Source: Sphingomicrobium sp.
Lineage (GTDB): Bacteria; Pseudomonadota; Alphaproteobacteria; Sphingomonadales; Sphingomonadaceae
Direction of reading: 5' to 3'
Assembly: GCA_025450755.1 (NCBI GenBank)
Contig: JANWLR010000042.1
Span: 62,001-126,000, forward strand
DNA length: 64,000 bases
Shown here: piece by piece, positions 10,201 to 20,421 of the stretch
Layout: each line of letters opens with the position of its first letter
Position numbering within the stretch: position 1 is the first letter of the stretch
Program-made: the position numbers and the translations under genes
The notes under the pieces: model-generated
What the model was told of the DNA's origin: nothing
The model's database searches: none
Seen by the model: only the letters and a program-made list of their open reading frames with translations

Positions 10201-10600
10201 GGCGTTCGTTTCGGTCAAGGATGCCGATAAGGACAATATCGTGCCGGCGGTCGAAAAGCTCGTCGAGCTAGGTTTCAGAATCATCGCAACCGGAGGAACG
10301 GCGGCTCATCTTCACGCGAAAGGCCTGCCGGTCGAGGTCGTGAACAAGGTCGCGCAAGGCCGCCCGCATATTGTCGACCGGCTATTGGATGGCGACGTCG
10401 ACCTGGTGTTCAACACGACCGAAGGATGGCAGTCGCTGAAGGACAGCCATTCGATCCGGACAACCGCGCTCACGAAGAAAGTGCCCTATTTCACGACCGC
10501 TGCCGGCAGCCTTGCCGCGGCGCGGTCGATCGAGGCGGTGCGGGGTCGCGCGCTTGAAGTCGCCTCGCTCCAATCCTATTATTCCGGCTCCCAAGGCTAG
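7238..10600 (+). CDS. carB: Carbamoyl-phosphate synthase large subunit CarB
   Basis: CarB uses two ATP, bicarbonate and the ammonia from CarA to make carbamoyl phosphate. It has 1120 residues. The first ATP-grasp half begins with [20 protein letters not shown] and includes the loop [13 protein letters not shown]. An oligomerisation section follows, near 400-555. The second ATP-grasp half begins with [20 protein letters not shown] and includes [13 protein letters not shown]-terminal MGS-like regulatory domain starts near 940 and contains [14 protein letters not shown]; in other species it binds UMP or ornithine. About 45 residues more than the E. coli enzyme, spread over loops, is usual for alphaproteobacteria. 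Confidence 0.98.
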   Translation: MPKRTDISSILIIGAGPIVIGQAAEFDYSGSQAVKALKSEGYRVIVVNSNPATIMTDPELADATYIEPITPGIVAKILEKERPDALLPTMGGQTALNTALALFKDGTLDRLGIELIGANAQAIEKAEDRLKFREAMDRIGLESPRSAIAHSLEEALAALDTVGLPAIIRPSFTLGGTGGGIAYNRDEFEVIVRGGLEASPTTEVLIEESVLGWKEFEMEVVRDRADNAIIICSIENVDPMGVHTGDSITVAPALTLTDKEYQRMRSASIAVLREIGVETGGSNVQFAVDPKTGRMVVIEMNPRVSRSSALASKATGFPIAKVAARLAVGYTLDEIANDITGGATPASFEPTIDYVVTKIPRFAFEKFRGAEALLSTSMKSVGEVMAIGRTFAESLQKALRGLETGLCGLDRVREFENADPAAIESALARPTPDRLLVAGEALRQGFTVERINEIAAFDPWFLMRLAEIVEAEEHVRINGLPSDAAGMRRLKAMGFSDSRLAQLSLRSAGVEREMSEAIAAGGSGVVHSAMRDMTGGITEAEVRAHRLRLGVGPVFKRIDSCAAEFDATTPYLYSTYEAPLFGEPEDEADVSDRRKVMILGGGPNRIGQGIEFDYCCCHAAFALGRDRNGQAGAGFEVIMVNCNPETVSTDPDTSDRLYFEPLTAEDVLEVVRREEEKGELLGVIVQLGGQTPLKLAEELQAAGVPILGTSPDSIDLAEDRERFAALVQQLGLKQPANGIARSRDEAIRVAERIGYPVLLRPSYVLGGRGMEVVEGPAQLDHYIATAVQVSGKSPVLIDRYLRDAIEVDVDAISDGTDVAVCGVLQHIEEAGVHSGDSACSIPPYSLGAEVVREIERQARELALALKVKGLMNIQFAVKDGEVYLIEVNPRASRTVPFVAKAIGRPVAKIAARVMAGEPLTALGEIAHGLDYVAVKESVFPFARFPGTDPVLGPEMKSTGEVMGIAREFDTAFAKALIGAGMSLPQSGTAFVSVKDADKDNIVPAVEKLVELGFRIIATGGTAAHLHAKGLPVEVVNKVAQGRPHIVDRLLDGDVDLVFNTTEGWQSLKDSHSIRTTALTKKVPYFTTAAGSLAAARSIEAVRGRALEVASLQSYYSGSQG

Positions 10601-10677
10601 GCTTCCACTCACAATCTGCTCTGCCGAGGCGGGCCGCCGAGCACGCAGGGGAGCGTTTTGAAGAAGGGTTTTTGACA

Positions 10678-11157
10678 ATGGCGAGTGCCGAAAAGGTACC
10701 GATGCTGGCCGAGGGCCACCGTCACTTGACGGACGAGCTCAAGCGCCTGCGCAGCGAGGAGCGCCCGGCGATCGTCGAGGCGATCGAGGAAGCGCGCGCT
10801 CACGGTGACCTCAGCGAGAATGCCGAATATCATGCCGCCAAGGAGCGGCAGGGCCAGATCGAGGCGTCGATCGCCGATCTCGAGGATCGTCTCGCCCGCG
10901 CAATGGTGATCGATCCCACCACGCTGTCGGGAGACAAGGTCGTCTTCGGAGCGACCGTCACCCTGCTCGACGAGGACGAGAAGAAAGTGAAATACCAGCT
11001 TGTGGGCCAGACCGAGGCCGACGCGCGGGTCGGACGAATCAGCTATAATTCGCCGCTCGGCCGTGCGCTGATCGGCCGCCAGAAGGGTGATAACGTCGAG
11101 GTCTCGACCCCGTCGGGCGACCGATATTACGAGATCAAGAAGATCGAGTTTATCTAA
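10678..11157 (+). CDS. greA: Transcription elongation factor GreA
   Basis: GreA rescues backtracked RNA polymerase by stimulating cleavage of the transcript. The 159 residues start at the ATG at 10678 rather than the TTG two codons earlier. The N-terminal coiled coil ends in the tip motif [20 protein letters not shown], which carries the acidic residues (D, E) that act in the polymerase active site. The C-terminal FKBP-like domain includes [12 protein letters not shown]. It follows carB by 77 bases, a common order in this group. Confidence 0.97.
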   Translation: MASAEKVPMLAEGHRHLTDELKRLRSEERPAIVEAIEEARAHGDLSENAEYHAAKERQGQIEASIADLEDRLARAMVIDPTTLSGDKVVFGATVTLLDEDEKKVKYQLVGQTEADARVGRISYNSPLGRALIGRQKGDNVEVSTPSGDRYYEIKKIEFI

Positions 11158-11162
11158 GCTCG

Positions 11163-11792
11163 ATGCAGCGGTTCCCGCGCACAGCGACCAACATCATCGC
11201 CGCCCTTACCGCGGCGGCATGGCTGATTGCGCTCGCGCTGGGCCAATCGGACCGGGCTGCTTATGCGCTTGGGTTTATCCCGGCGCGATTCAGCCTGCCG
11301 TCGACCCCATTCCCGGCGGTTCCGGCATTCCTGACGCCGCTGACCGCGACTTTGGTTCACGGCGGCCTGATCCACCTCGGCTTCAACTTGCTGATCTTCG
11401 TCTGGTGTGGCGCCATGGTAGAGCGGGTGCTGGGCGCCGTCGGCCTGGTTGTGATGTACGTGGTCGGAGCATATGCTGCGGCCGCCGCCCAGTTCTTCGC
11501 GAGCCCGCATGCGATCGTGCCGGTGATCGGCGCGAGCGGGGCAATAAGCGCGGTGATCGGCGCCTATGCGCTGAGCTTCGGACGAGCCAGGGCCTTCACC
11601 AGCAATTTGCGGCTGAACCGCTGGATCAATGTCGCCTGGCTAATGGTCTCCTGGCTTGTGCTGCAGCTGATGATGGGGTGGCTTGGCAATCAGCAGGGCT
11701 TCCTTCTTGCGACGCCGGCACACGTAGGCGGGTTCGCAGCCGGGCTGCTCCTGCAGCGGCCCCTGCTGCTGTGGCATTATCGAAAGGCTTAA
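11163..11792 (+). CDS. Rhomboid family intramembrane serine protease
   Basis: A 209-residue polytopic membrane protein, probably six membrane segments. The rhomboid hallmarks are present: HGGLIHLGFNLL in the second segment, the catalytic serine in GASGAISAVIGAY, and the partner histidine in ATPAHVGGFAAGLLL. Such enzymes cleave transmembrane substrates within the lipid bilayer; the substrate here is unknown. It begins five bases after the greA stop and probably shares its transcript. Its last four bases overlap the end of a convergent gene. Confidence 0.9.
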   Translation: MQRFPRTATNIIAALTAAAWLIALALGQSDRAAYALGFIPARFSLPSTPFPAVPAFLTPLTATLVHGGLIHLGFNLLIFVWCGAMVERVLGAVGLVVMYVVGAYAAAAAQFFASPHAIVPVIGASGAISAVIGAYALSFGRARAFTSNLRLNRWINVAWLMVSWLVLQLMMGWLGNQQGFLLATPAHVGGFAAGLLLQRPLLLWHYRKA

Positions 11793-12043
11793 GTCGCAGA
11801 CGCTTTGGGTCGCGCGATTCCGGGAACGGCACCCTCGAGGTCCGGTTCCAGCAGCCGGTGCAAGTGGACGACGACATATTTCATTTCGGCATCGTCGATG
11901 CTGCGCTGGGCCGCGCCGCGCCACGCCTCTTCCGCCGCAGCATAGCTATCGTAGATGCCCACGACGTCGATCGTATTCATATCGAAATCGAGGCCCTTGG
12001 GGTCCTTGACCCGCCCGCCGAAGACCAGGTGAAGTTTGCTCAT
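11789..12043 (-). CDS. DUF4170 domain protein
   Basis: A small soluble protein of 84 residues, starting MSKLHLVFGGRVKDPKG. The pattern (GGRV near the start, then a D/Y/E-rich middle with SYAAAEEAWRGAAQRSIDDA) is that of the DUF4170 family, found widely in alphaproteobacteria and of unknown function. It overlaps the convergent rhomboid gene by four bases. The next gene upstream on the same strand ends 33 bases away, so it may be the last gene of the stress-type cluster at 12.1-13.7 kb. Confidence 0.8.
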   Translation of the reverse strand: MSKLHLVFGGRVKDPKGLDFDMNTIDVVGIYDSYAAAEEAWRGAAQRSIDDAEMKYVVVHLHRLLEPDLEGAVPGIARPKASAT

Positions 12044-12076
12044 GTCGCCCCCCGCTCCTTCATCCGAGGTGGTTCG

Positions 12077-12481
12077 TCAGCCCTTGCGGACGGCGTCGAC
12101 GGCTGCATTGGCCGACGCCCGCGCGGCATCTGTCAGCCCATCAAGCAGGTTGCGCATCGTCGCTTCACCCTTCTGTCGGTTGATGCCCAGCTCGTCGAGC
12201 CGCTGCGAACCCGTGTCGCGGGCGGCGTCGATCGCGGCGCGCGCACTGTTCTTCACGCGCCGTGCAGTCGGACGCACCAGGCGTGTCTCCGCCCCGGTGC
12301 GCGGCAGCAGTGCAGCAATCAACGCTCCGGCGGCGATCCCGCCGGCAAGAGCGAGCAGCGGCGCTTCAGCCAGCGTGTCGGTAGTACGAATGCGCGCGCT
12401 GGTATAAGCTTCGATCGCGCGCTGGCGAGGCGATGTTCCGCTGGCGTCGACAGAGGCCGGACTGTTGTCCTGTTCAGTCAT
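12077..12481 (-). CDS. Hypothetical membrane-anchored protein, last of a coupled four-gene cluster
   Basis: A 134-residue protein with one hydrophobic segment near 42-60 (APLLALAGGIAAGALIAALL) flanked by polar, Ala/Arg-rich amphipathic stretches. The layout resembles YqjD/DUF883 proteins, but the family match is not certain. The ATG overlaps the previous stop by four bases (ATGA), so translation is coupled. Its helix-rich C-terminus (AARASANAAVDAVRKG) is typical of small stress-related membrane proteins of sphingomonads. Confidence 0.7.
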   Translation of the reverse strand: MTEQDNSPASVDASGTSPRQRAIEAYTSARIRTTDTLAEAPLLALAGGIAAGALIAALLPRTGAETRLVRPTARRVKNSARAAIDAARDTGSQRLDELGINRQKGEATMRNLLDGLTDAARASANAAVDAVRKG

Positions 12482-12822
12482 TGAGGTTTCTCCATTTCAT
12501 CTTGCGTCGCCTTTGTCCGGCGCGCCTTGCGTGTCTTCTTCCGTTCGCCAACGATCCTCGTTGCGAGGTCGATCAGAGGTTCGCGAGCGAGAAACATGGT
12601 GATCGCGGCGACAACGCCCGTGGCCGCATAAGGGCGCGCCTTGACTGCATCGACCGCGTCTTCGGCGAGGTCGGCGCCTTTTTCCTTCGCGCCCTGCCAC
12701 GCGTCTTTCGCCAGAGTCTTCGGGCTGAGCCGCTCCTGCAGTTCCTGCGCCGTCGCCATGACCCGGCCCCGGCGGCGATCTACCGCAGCACGTGCGGCAG
12801 TGATCTCGGGCGTGTCGGGCAT
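12478..12822 (-). CDS. DUF3618-like small membrane protein
   Basis: A 114-residue protein. The N-terminus (ITAARAAVDRRRGRVMATAQELQERLSP, split here as two runs: ITAARAAVDRRRGRV and ATAQELQERLSP) fits the DUF3618 pattern of a basic helix followed by a short membrane segment, here ATGVVAAITMFLA near residue 67. The C-terminus is strongly basic. Its ATG shares one base with the upstream stop (TGATG). The function is unknown, but such genes sit with holin-like and DUF883 genes in envelope-stress clusters. Confidence 0.7.
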   Translation of the reverse strand: MPDTPEITAARAAVDRRRGRVMATAQELQERLSPKTLAKDAWQGAKEKGADLAEDAVDAVKARPYAATGVVAAITMFLAREPLIDLATRIVGERKKTRKARRTKATQDEMEKPQ

Positions 12823-13166
12823 CAGAGATCACGCCTCAGCTTGTTATAGCCGGCCCAGCCGAGCAGGCCGGCAATCGCGGCGAAGATCAGCATCCCGACA
12901 AAACCGCCGGCGAGCGGTCCAATAAAGGTCTCGAGCGCAATCACCACGCCCACTGCCAACGCTACAATCGCCGCGAGTGCGCAGGTGAACGCAATGGCGA
13001 ACAGCGCCGCCGGAATCGCGAGTGCCTTGCCCTTCGCGGCGGCAATCGCCTTCGCGAGGTCGATCTCGGCGCGCGCGTAGGCCTTGCCGTTCTCGATGAG
13101 CTCGTGGACGATCTCACCAACGGGGCGCTCAGGCGGTGGTGTGCCGGGATCCGCTGGTTTCAGCAT
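12822..13166 (-). CDS. Phage-holin-family (holin superfamily III, YqjE-like) membrane protein
   Basis: A 114-residue protein starting MLKPADPGTPPPERPVGEIV. An amphipathic helix (ELIENGKAYARAEIDLAKA) precedes two hydrophobic segments near 50-73 and 78-100. This is the shape of the YqjE/Holin-X family, which despite the name are chromosomal membrane proteins and not phage genes here. The ATG overlaps the previous stop by one base (TGATG). In E. coli yqjE follows yqjD, and the same order of a DUF883-like then a holin-like gene is seen here. Confidence 0.8.
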   Translation of the reverse strand: MLKPADPGTPPPERPVGEIVHELIENGKAYARAEIDLAKAIAAAKGKALAIPAALFAIAFTCALAAIVALAVGVVIALETFIGPLAGGFVGMLIFAAIAGLLGWAGYNKLRRDL

Positions 13167-13744
13167 CAATCCTCATCGTCCTCGTCGCGCGCGAGGCCGG
13201 TCTTGAGCAGGCGGGCAACGACGAACCCGACGACGGCCGCGCCGGCAAGAGCAATTCCGGGACTGTTGCGCACGAAGTTGCGCGTGTCCTCGATTAGCTC
13301 ATCGGGGTCCTTGGATGCGATCGTGTTGGCGGCGCTCTCAATCGCGCCAGCTGCGCGCCGCGCATAATCGCCGTAGTCCGAGCCGAGCCGCTCCTCGATT
13401 CCCGGCGCCGTGTCGCCGACCATCTTGGAGACGTTGGCGAGCGCTTCGGCAGTCCTTTCCAAACCCTGGCTGACCAGCCCGCGAGCCTTCTCGCCCGCCT
13501 GGCTCGATAGTTGTTCGCGGCCATCGCGGAATCGATCGACGAGCCCGCGCTCGGGGCTTGCGCTTCCGGTCACCGGCCGCTCGGCATCGCCCCGCGGAGC
13601 CGGAATCTGTTTCTCTGTCACCAAAGCCGTATCCTCTGCTGTCACGGTGTCAGTATCGCTCGTCTTGGAAGCGCCTTCTACCACCGTATCGGTTCCGTCC
13701 GGCAAAGCAGCATTTCTATCGTCACCAGCCATTTGTGCGGTCAT
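13166..13744 (-). CDS. YqjD/DUF883-like membrane-anchored protein, first gene of the cluster
   Basis: The protein has 192 residues starting MTAQMAGDDRNAALPDG; an AGGAGGA ribosome binding site at 13753-13759 decides this start over a longer open frame. A polar, low-complexity N-terminal half is followed by long amphipathic helices. A single C-terminal membrane segment, PGIALAGAAVVGFVVARLLK, then precedes an acidic end. E. coli YqjD, with the same C-terminal anchor, binds ribosomes in stationary phase; whether this protein does is not known. A possible general-stress promoter lies 27 bases upstream. Confidence 0.75.
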   Translation of the reverse strand: MTAQMAGDDRNAALPDGTDTVVEGASKTSDTDTVTAEDTALVTEKQIPAPRGDAERPVTGSASPERGLVDRFRDGREQLSSQAGEKARGLVSQGLERTAEALANVSKMVGDTAPGIEERLGSDYGDYARRAAGAIESAANTIASKDPDELIEDTRNFVRNSPGIALAGAAVVGFVVARLLKTGLARDEDDED

Positions 13745-13770
13745 CGGGCCAGTCCTCCTTTGCTGCCTTG

Positions 13771-15178
<1,408 letters not shown>

Positions 15179-15259
15179 TCCACAGCTTTATCCCCGGGTC
15201 ATCCACCAAATCATTCTTTTCACTTGCTTTCGTGGGTCCCTCGTGATTCTTATGACGTC

Positions 15260-15574
15260 ATGGCGGGAGGGCCGAACCGAATTTTTGCGCTGATCCGCAG
15301 GGTGGCGATGCCTGCCTTGGCGGTGATCATCGTCGGGACTTTCGCCGGGCACGCAATCGCCGGTGAAAACGGGATTCTCGCCTGGGGCAGCTACCACCAT
15401 GCGCTTCAGCAGCGGCAGGCCGAGCTCGCCCAAATCGAGAAGCAGCGGGCGGAGCTCAAGCACCGGTCCGATCTGCTCAACCCCAACCAGGCTGACCCGG
15501 ACATGGCCGATGAGCTGGTGCGCAAGAACCTCGGGCTGGTTCGCCCCGACGAGGTGATCGTCCCGCTCAACTGA
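15260..15574 (+). CDS. Septum formation initiator (FtsB/DivIC) family protein
   Basis: A 104-residue bitopic protein. It has a short cytoplasmic N-terminus, one membrane segment (AMPALAVIIVGTFAGHAIAG), then a coiled coil (HALQQRQAELAQIEKQRAEL) and a final DPDMADELVRKNLGLVRPDE, the typical FtsB-like ending. FtsB links FtsL and FtsQ in the divisome. Its place between eno and pdhA is conserved in alphaproteobacteria. The start is chosen as ATG at 15260; a TTG at 15224 is also open. Confidence 0.85.
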   Translation: MAGGPNRIFALIRRVAMPALAVIIVGTFAGHAIAGENGILAWGSYHHALQQRQAELAQIEKQRAELKHRSDLLNPNQADPDMADELVRKNLGLVRPDEVIVPLN

Positions 15575-15654
15575 CACCGGGGGCGGCCTAGTTGCCGCTT
15601 GGCGAAGCGCCTCTTATAGGCGGGCCCGCTTCTGAGAACTTTAGAGAGTTGCCC

Positions 15655-16707
15655 GTGGCGCGTTCCGCGAAGAAATCCGCCGTTGCCCCCGAAACGCGAG
15701 GTCCGGATATTCCGCGGCCCACGCAGCCCAAGCGCTACAAGGCGTCAAAGGAGGAGCTTCTTAAGCTCTACCGAGAAATGCTGCTCATCCGCCGCTTCGA
15801 GGAGCGCGCGGGCCAGCTCTACGGCCTGGGCCTGATCGGCGGCTTCTGCCACCTCTACATCGGGCAGGAAGCGGTCGCGGTCGGACTGCAGTCGGCGATG
15901 ACAGTCGGCAAGGACAGTGTCATCACCGGTTATCGCGATCATGGCCACATGCTGGCCTACGGCATCGATCCAAAGGTGATCATGGCCGAGCTGACGGGCC
16001 GCGAAGCCGGCATTTCCAAGGGCAAGGGCGGATCGATGCACATGTTCAGCGTCGACCATGGCTTCTACGGCGGCCATGGGATTGTCGGCGCGCAGGTTCC
16101 GCTCGGCACCGGCCTCGCGTTTAAGCACAGATATGCCGAGGACGGCGGCGTGTGCCTCACCTATCTCGGCGACGGCGCCGTCAACCAGGGCCAGGTCTAC
16201 GAAGCCTTCAATATGGCCAAGCTGTGGGACCTGCCGGTCATCTACGCGATCGAGAATAACCAGTATGCCATGGGGACGAGCATCAAGCGCTCGTCGGCCG
16301 AGCCGCTGCTCTATCGCCGCGGCGAAGCGCACCGCATCCCCGGATTGCAGATCGACGGCATGGACGTGCTCGCTGTTCGCGGCGCGGCGGACGTCGCACT
16401 CGAATGGACGCGCAGCGGCAAGGGGCCGATTATCATCGAGTTCCTGACCTATCGTTATCGGGGTCACTCGATGTCGGATCCGGCCAAGTACCGGACGCGC
16501 GAGGAAGTGCAGGACGTACGCGAGCACCGCGACCCGATCAGCCATGCCGAGCGCGACCTCCTGGGCATGGGCGTGAAGGAAGAAGACCTCAAGGCGATCG
16601 ACAAGGAAATCAAAGATATCGTGGTCGAAGCTGCGAAGTTCGCTGAAGATACGCCTGAGCCCGCGCCGTCCGAGCTCTACACCGACGTCCTGGTGGGGAG
16701 CTATTGA
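15655..16707 (+). CDS. pdhA: Pyruvate dehydrogenase E1 component, alpha subunit
   Basis: PdhA and PdhB form the thiamine-diphosphate-dependent E1 that decarboxylates pyruvate and acetylates the lipoyl groups of the complex. The chosen start is GTG at 15655 ([13 protein letters not shown]), giving 350 residues; the upstream TTG adds non-conserved sequence. The thiamine-binding motif runs from [17 protein letters not shown] to IENNQ. The phosphorylation-loop region [15 protein letters not shown] is present. The stop overlaps the pdhB start (TGATG), so the two subunits are translationally coupled. Confidence 0.96.
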   Translation: MARSAKKSAVAPETRGPDIPRPTQPKRYKASKEELLKLYREMLLIRRFEERAGQLYGLGLIGGFCHLYIGQEAVAVGLQSAMTVGKDSVITGYRDHGHMLAYGIDPKVIMAELTGREAGISKGKGGSMHMFSVDHGFYGGHGIVGAQVPLGTGLAFKHRYAEDGGVCLTYLGDGAVNQGQVYEAFNMAKLWDLPVIYAIENNQYAMGTSIKRSSAEPLLYRRGEAHRIPGLQIDGMDVLAVRGAADVALEWTRSGKGPIIIEFLTYRYRGHSMSDPAKYRTREEVQDVREHRDPISHAERDLLGMGVKEEDLKAIDKEIKDIVVEAAKFAEDTPEPAPSELYTDVLVGSY

Positions 16708-18134
16708 TGCCAGTCGAGCTGAAAATGCCCGCGCTTTCCCCGACCATGGAGGAGGGGACGCTTGCCAAGTGGCTGGTCAAGGAAGGGGATGACGTCAAAT
16801 CGGGCGACATCCTGGCCGAGATCGAAACCGACAAGGCGACCATGGAATTTGAGGCGGTCGATGAGGGCAAGATCGCCAAGATCCTTGTCCCCGAAGGAAG
16901 CGAAGGCGTGAAAGTCGGCCAGCCGATCGCGATCCTTGCTGGAGATGGCGAGCAGGTGAGCGCGCCGGCTGCCGAATCCGTGTCGGTAGAACAGCCGAAG
17001 CCCGCGTCGGCGGAAACGCCCTCGGTTCCGGAGCCCGCTTCGCAACAGGATGAGGCAACGCCGACCCCGCACGTGTTCGAGACCGCGGCGCGCGACCTTG
17101 TTGCAGACGTCGCCGCAACGCACGACGAGCCGGAGGTGCCGGAGGGCACTCCACTTGTCACGATGACGGTGCGTGAGGCGCTTCGTGACGCAATGGCCGA
17201 GGAAATGCGCTCCGACGAGCGCGTGTTCGTGATGGGCGAGGAGGTGGCCGAGTACCAGGGTGCCTACAAGGTGACCCAGGGCTTGCTCGACGAGTTCGGG
17301 CCCAAGCGCGTCGTCGACACGCCGATCACCGAATATGGCTTTGCGGGCGTGGGCACCGGCGCCGCGATGGGTGGGCTGAGGCCCATCGTCGAGTTTATGA
17401 CCTTCAACTTCGCAATGCAGGCGATCGACCACATCATCAACTCCGCAGCGAAGACGAATTACATGTCGGGCGGTCAGATGCGCTGCCCGATTGTGTTCCG
17501 CGGTCCCAACGGATCGGCGGCGCGCGTCGCCGCCCAGCACAGCCAGAATTACGGCAGCTGGTACGCCCATGTCCCGGGACTGGTCGTGATCGCACCTTAC
17601 AGTGCGGCCGACGCCAAAGGCCTGCTCAAAGCGGCAATTCGGACCGACGACCCGGTCGTCTTCCTCGAGAACGAGCTGCTCTACGGCCAGCATTTCGACG
17701 TTCCGCAGCTCGACGACTATGTGCTGCCGATCGGCAAGGCGCGGATCGTGCGGCCCGGCAAGGACGTGACGATCGTCAGCTACTCGATCGGCGTTGGAGT
17801 CGCGCTCGAAGCCGCACAGGAGCTGATGACGCAGGGCATCAACGCTGAGGTGATCGACCTCAGAACTCTTCGGCCACTGGACAAGGCGACCGTGCTCGAC
17901 AGCCTGAGGCGCACCAATCGCATGGTCGTGGTCGAGGAGGGCTGGCCGGTCTGCTCAATTGCATCGGAGATCATTTCGATCGCGATGACGGAAGGGTTCG
18001 ACGACCTCGATGCGCCGGTGCTGCGCGTGACCGACAAGGATGTTCCGCTGCCCTACGCTGCGAACCTCGAGAAGCTGGCGCTTATCAGGGCGTCGGACGT
18101 CGTCGAGGCAGCGAAAGCTGTCACCTATCGCTGA
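16707..18134 (+). CDS. pdhB: Pyruvate dehydrogenase E1 component, beta subunit with N-terminal lipoyl domain
   Basis: The 475 residues comprise a lipoyl domain (1-80; lipoyl Lys in [11 protein letters not shown]), an Ala/Pro/Glu-rich flexible linker (about 80-150), and the E1 beta domain starting [15 protein letters not shown]. That domain includes [18 protein letters not shown] and the C-terminal transketolase fold ending near [15 protein letters not shown] lipoyl domain fused to E1 beta is normal in alphaproteobacteria, so it is not an anomaly here. The E2 and E3 genes are not in this window. The coding end overlaps the next gene by about 95 bases. Confidence 0.97.
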   Translation: MPVELKMPALSPTMEEGTLAKWLVKEGDDVKSGDILAEIETDKATMEFEAVDEGKIAKILVPEGSEGVKVGQPIAILAGDGEQVSAPAAESVSVEQPKPASAETPSVPEPASQQDEATPTPHVFETAARDLVADVAATHDEPEVPEGTPLVTMTVREALRDAMAEEMRSDERVFVMGEEVAEYQGAYKVTQGLLDEFGPKRVVDTPITEYGFAGVGTGAAMGGLRPIVEFMTFNFAMQAIDHIINSAAKTNYMSGGQMRCPIVFRGPNGSAARVAAQHSQNYGSWYAHVPGLVVIAPYSAADAKGLLKAAIRTDDPVVFLENELLYGQHFDVPQLDDYVLPIGKARIVRPGKDVTIVSYSIGVGVALEAAQELMTQGINAEVIDLRTLRPLDKATVLDSLRRTNRMVVVEEGWPVCSIASEIISIAMTEGFDDLDAPVLRVTDKDVPLPYAANLEKLALIRASDVVEAAKAVTYR

Positions 18135-18786
18135 ACGCGGGCTCGATACGGATCGGCAGATTGCCCTTAAGCAACTGCCGGAGAATGTCCGCTTTGCCTT
18201 TTCAGCGCTCTGGAATTTGGATCTCGCATTCGCCGATGTGGTGGCGACGTTCAGTGACTTGCGGCTCGCCGCGATTCGCCTTGCATGGTGGCGGGAGCGA
18301 CTAGAAGCCCTTGATCAGGGCACGGCGGCGCCTGCCGAGCCAAGACTGGAGGCTGTTGAGGCCGCGCTCCTGCCGCGCGGCATAACCGGCAAGGAGCTGT
18401 CGCAACTCGAAGACGCGTGGTTGCCGCTGCTGGAACCGTTCCCATGGGGCAAGAAGCAGTCGAATGGACTGCAACTGAGGGGCACGATTCTATTCGGCAT
18501 CGGAGCGCGCCTGCTCGGGAGAGAAGCTGACGAGGCCGAACGAGCGGGCGCGCTATGGTCTCTCGTCGATGGCGCACAGCATTGTAGCGATAGTTATTCA
18601 CGCGACTGTCTGAGAGAGCACGCCGCAACTGTACTCGCCAGCATCGATAAGCCACTGCCGCGCCAGCTGCGCGTGCTGACCGTGCTCGCGGCATTGGCCG
18701 CCGCTGACACAGTCCACGAAGCCGGCGGTCTCAAGCGGCTTTCTTCCGCCCTGAAGCACCGACTCTGGGGCACATTTCCGCGATAG
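18040..18786 (+). CDS. Squalene/phytoene synthase family protein (NDUFAF6-like), start uncertain
   Basis: The recognisable protein begins near [19 protein letters not shown] (about 18150) and includes the family pattern [18 protein letters not shown]. The usual DxxxD metal-binding motifs of real squalene and phytoene synthases are not visible, so it probably does not make terpenes. Related proteins such as NDUFAF6 act in respiratory complex I assembly in mitochondria. The only ATG in frame is at 18040, inside pdhB; its first 27 residues are not conserved, and a CTG at 18118 is another possibility. It is in the same direction as pdhB. Confidence 0.6.
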   Translation: MFRCPTLRTSRSWRLSGRRTSSRQRKLSPIAERGLDTDRQIALKQLPENVRFAFSALWNLDLAFADVVATFSDLRLAAIRLAWWRERLEALDQGTAAPAEPRLEAVEAALLPRGITGKELSQLEDAWLPLLEPFPWGKKQSNGLQLRGTILFGIGARLLGREADEAERAGALWSLVDGAQHCSDSYSRDCLREHAATVLASIDKPLPRQLRVLTVLAALAAADTVHEAGGLKRLSSALKHRLWGTFPR

Positions 18787-19048
18787 TTGACGGAATCTCC
18801 TTCACTGCGGAGGAGTATCCCCGTGCCAAATCTCCTTTGCGAAGAGGATTTTCCTTGTTGCGTTTCTTGGCCGGCGTTGCCTCTGGGGCGCCCATAACGC
18901 GATCGTCCTGGTCATGCTGAAGTTGACGATCCTGCCTCTGCTTTCGCTGAACCGGATCGTTCAGTTCGTATGCCCGACTGATCCTGCTGGTCGAGAGTTT
19001 CGCCCTCCTGGCGATCTACTATCCGACATTGAGCCTGACGGGTTCGAC
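18787..19048. other. Intergenic region, possible decayed small membrane-protein gene
   Basis: The 262 bases lie between the phytoene-synthase-like gene and the convergent trmFO. No intact gene is seen. On the plus strand, short hydrophobic peptides follow each other in alternating frames: LLRFLAGVASG (from 18855), then IVLVMLKLTILPLLSLN, then YARLILLVESFALLAIYYP. This could be a frameshifted small membrane protein or chance in GC-rich DNA. A weak stem near 18790-18820 lacks a T run. Confidence 0.25.
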
Positions 19049-20380
19049 CTAGGCCCGCTGAAACTCGTGGACGGGCTCCAGCCAGCTGGCGAAGGCCGCC
19101 CGTGCCCGGTCGGTATAAGCCTTCTTGCGTTCAATGCGCTTCCAGCGACCGGCGACCGGCGGCATCAGGCCGAAATTGACGTTCATCGGCTGGAACGTCT
19201 CGGCATCGGCGCCGCCCGTGATGTGCCAAAGCAAGGCGCCAATGGCTGTTTCCGCCGGAGGTAGGTTCAACTTGTCACCGCGAAGCTCCGCGGCTGCGAA
19301 ACGCGCTGCGAGAATGCCGACAGCCGCGCTTTCGACATAACCCTCGCAGCCGGTGATCTGCCCGGCGAAGCGGATGTTCGGCTTCGATATCAGCCTCAGC
19401 TGGTGATCGAGCAGGCGCGGCGAGTTGATAAAGCTGTTGCGGTGGATGCCGCCGAGCCGCGCAAACTCGGCATTTTCGAGACCTGGAATGGTCCGGAAGA
19501 TCCGCACCTGCTCGCCATGTTTCAGCTTGGTCTGGAATCCGACCATGTTCCACAAGGTGCCGAGTGCATTGTCCTGCCGCAGCTGGACGACGGCGTAGGG
19601 CCAGCGGCCGGTGCGGGGATTGTCGAGACCCGCCGGTTTCATCGGTCCGAATCGTAAGGTCTCGGGACCACGCTCGGCCATGACCTCGATCGGCATGCAA
19701 CCCTCGAAATAGGGCGTATCCCGCTCCCAATCGTGAAACGGCATCTTCTCGCCGCCGACCAAGGCGGCAACGAAATCCTCATATTGCGGCTTGTCGAGCG
19801 GGCAGTTGATGTAATCTTTTCCACCTTTGTCCCAGCGCGCTGCCATCCAAGCGACGTCCATGTCGATGCTGTCGCGATGGACGATGGGCGCGATCGCATC
19901 GAAGAAGGCGAGGGCGCCCTGGCCAGTCTCGGCCGCGATGGCCTTAGCGAGTCCGTAACCGGTCAATGGCCCTGTTGCGATGATCGTTGGATGATCCGGG
20001 AGGGCGTCAATCCGCTCGCGAACAATGCTGATGTTCGGATGGTTTTCGACCGCGCGGGTGACTTCCGCAGCGAATTCTTCCCGGTCCACCGCCAGGGCGG
20101 AGCCAGCGGGCACTCGGTGCTTGTCTGCGGCGCACATGATTAGGGAGCCAAGCGCGCGCATCTCCTGGTGCAGAAGCCCGACGGCATTGTGTTCGGCATC
20201 GTCGGAGCGCAAGCTGTTCGAGCAAACCATTTCGGCGAGCCGGTCCGATTGGTGGGCGGGCGTATTGTCGCCGCCGCCCCGCATCTCGCTAAGCCGAACC
20301 CGGATTCCGGCATCGGCGAGCTGCCAGGCGGCTTCACTCCCGGCAAGGCCTCCTCCGATGACATGGATGTCGAAGAACAT
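19049..20380 (-). CDS. trmFO: tRNA (uracil-54-C5)-methyltransferase, folate-dependent TrmFO
   Basis: TrmFO uses methylene-tetrahydrofolate and FADH2 to make m5U54 (ribothymidine) in the T-loop of tRNA. The 443-residue length is normal. The FAD-binding motif is at the N-terminus ([20 protein letters not shown]). The family signature [11 protein letters not shown] follows near residue 50. Further motifs are [12 protein letters not shown] and the FAD-binding [14 protein letters not shown] near residue 340. Its closest relative GidA (MnmG) is much longer. It stands alone between convergent and divergent neighbours. Confidence 0.95.
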   Translation of the reverse strand: MFFDIHVIGGGLAGSEAAWQLADAGIRVRLSEMRGGGDNTPAHQSDRLAEMVCSNSLRSDDAEHNAVGLLHQEMRALGSLIMCAADKHRVPAGSALAVDREEFAAEVTRAVENHPNISIVRERIDALPDHPTIIATGPLTGYGLAKAIAAETGQGALAFFDAIAPIVHRDSIDMDVAWMAARWDKGGKDYINCPLDKPQYEDFVAALVGGEKMPFHDWERDTPYFEGCMPIEVMAERGPETLRFGPMKPAGLDNPRTGRWPYAVVQLRQDNALGTLWNMVGFQTKLKHGEQVRIFRTIPGLENAEFARLGGIHRNSFINSPRLLDHQLRLISKPNIRFAGQITGCEGYVESAAVGILAARFAAAELRGDKLNLPPAETAIGALLWHITGGADAETFQPMNVNFGLMPPVAGRWKRIERKKAYTDRARAAFASWLEPVHEFQRA

Positions 20381-20421
20381 GCTGGGCTGTTAGTCCTGCA
20401 TCGAGGCGCTATCCAGCGGTC

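Noticed and set aside
12822..13166. Holin-like gene as a sign of a prophage
   Set aside because: The match is to the chromosomal YqjE/Holin-X family, and no endolysin, capsid, integrase or att site is nearby.
15253..15260. Palindrome TGACGTCA before the FtsB-like gene
   Set aside because: Eight bases are too few to support a site, and the last base is the A of the start codon.
16707..16950. Lipoyl domain fused to the pyruvate dehydrogenase beta subunit
   Set aside because: It looked like an unusual fusion but is the normal arrangement in alphaproteobacteria.
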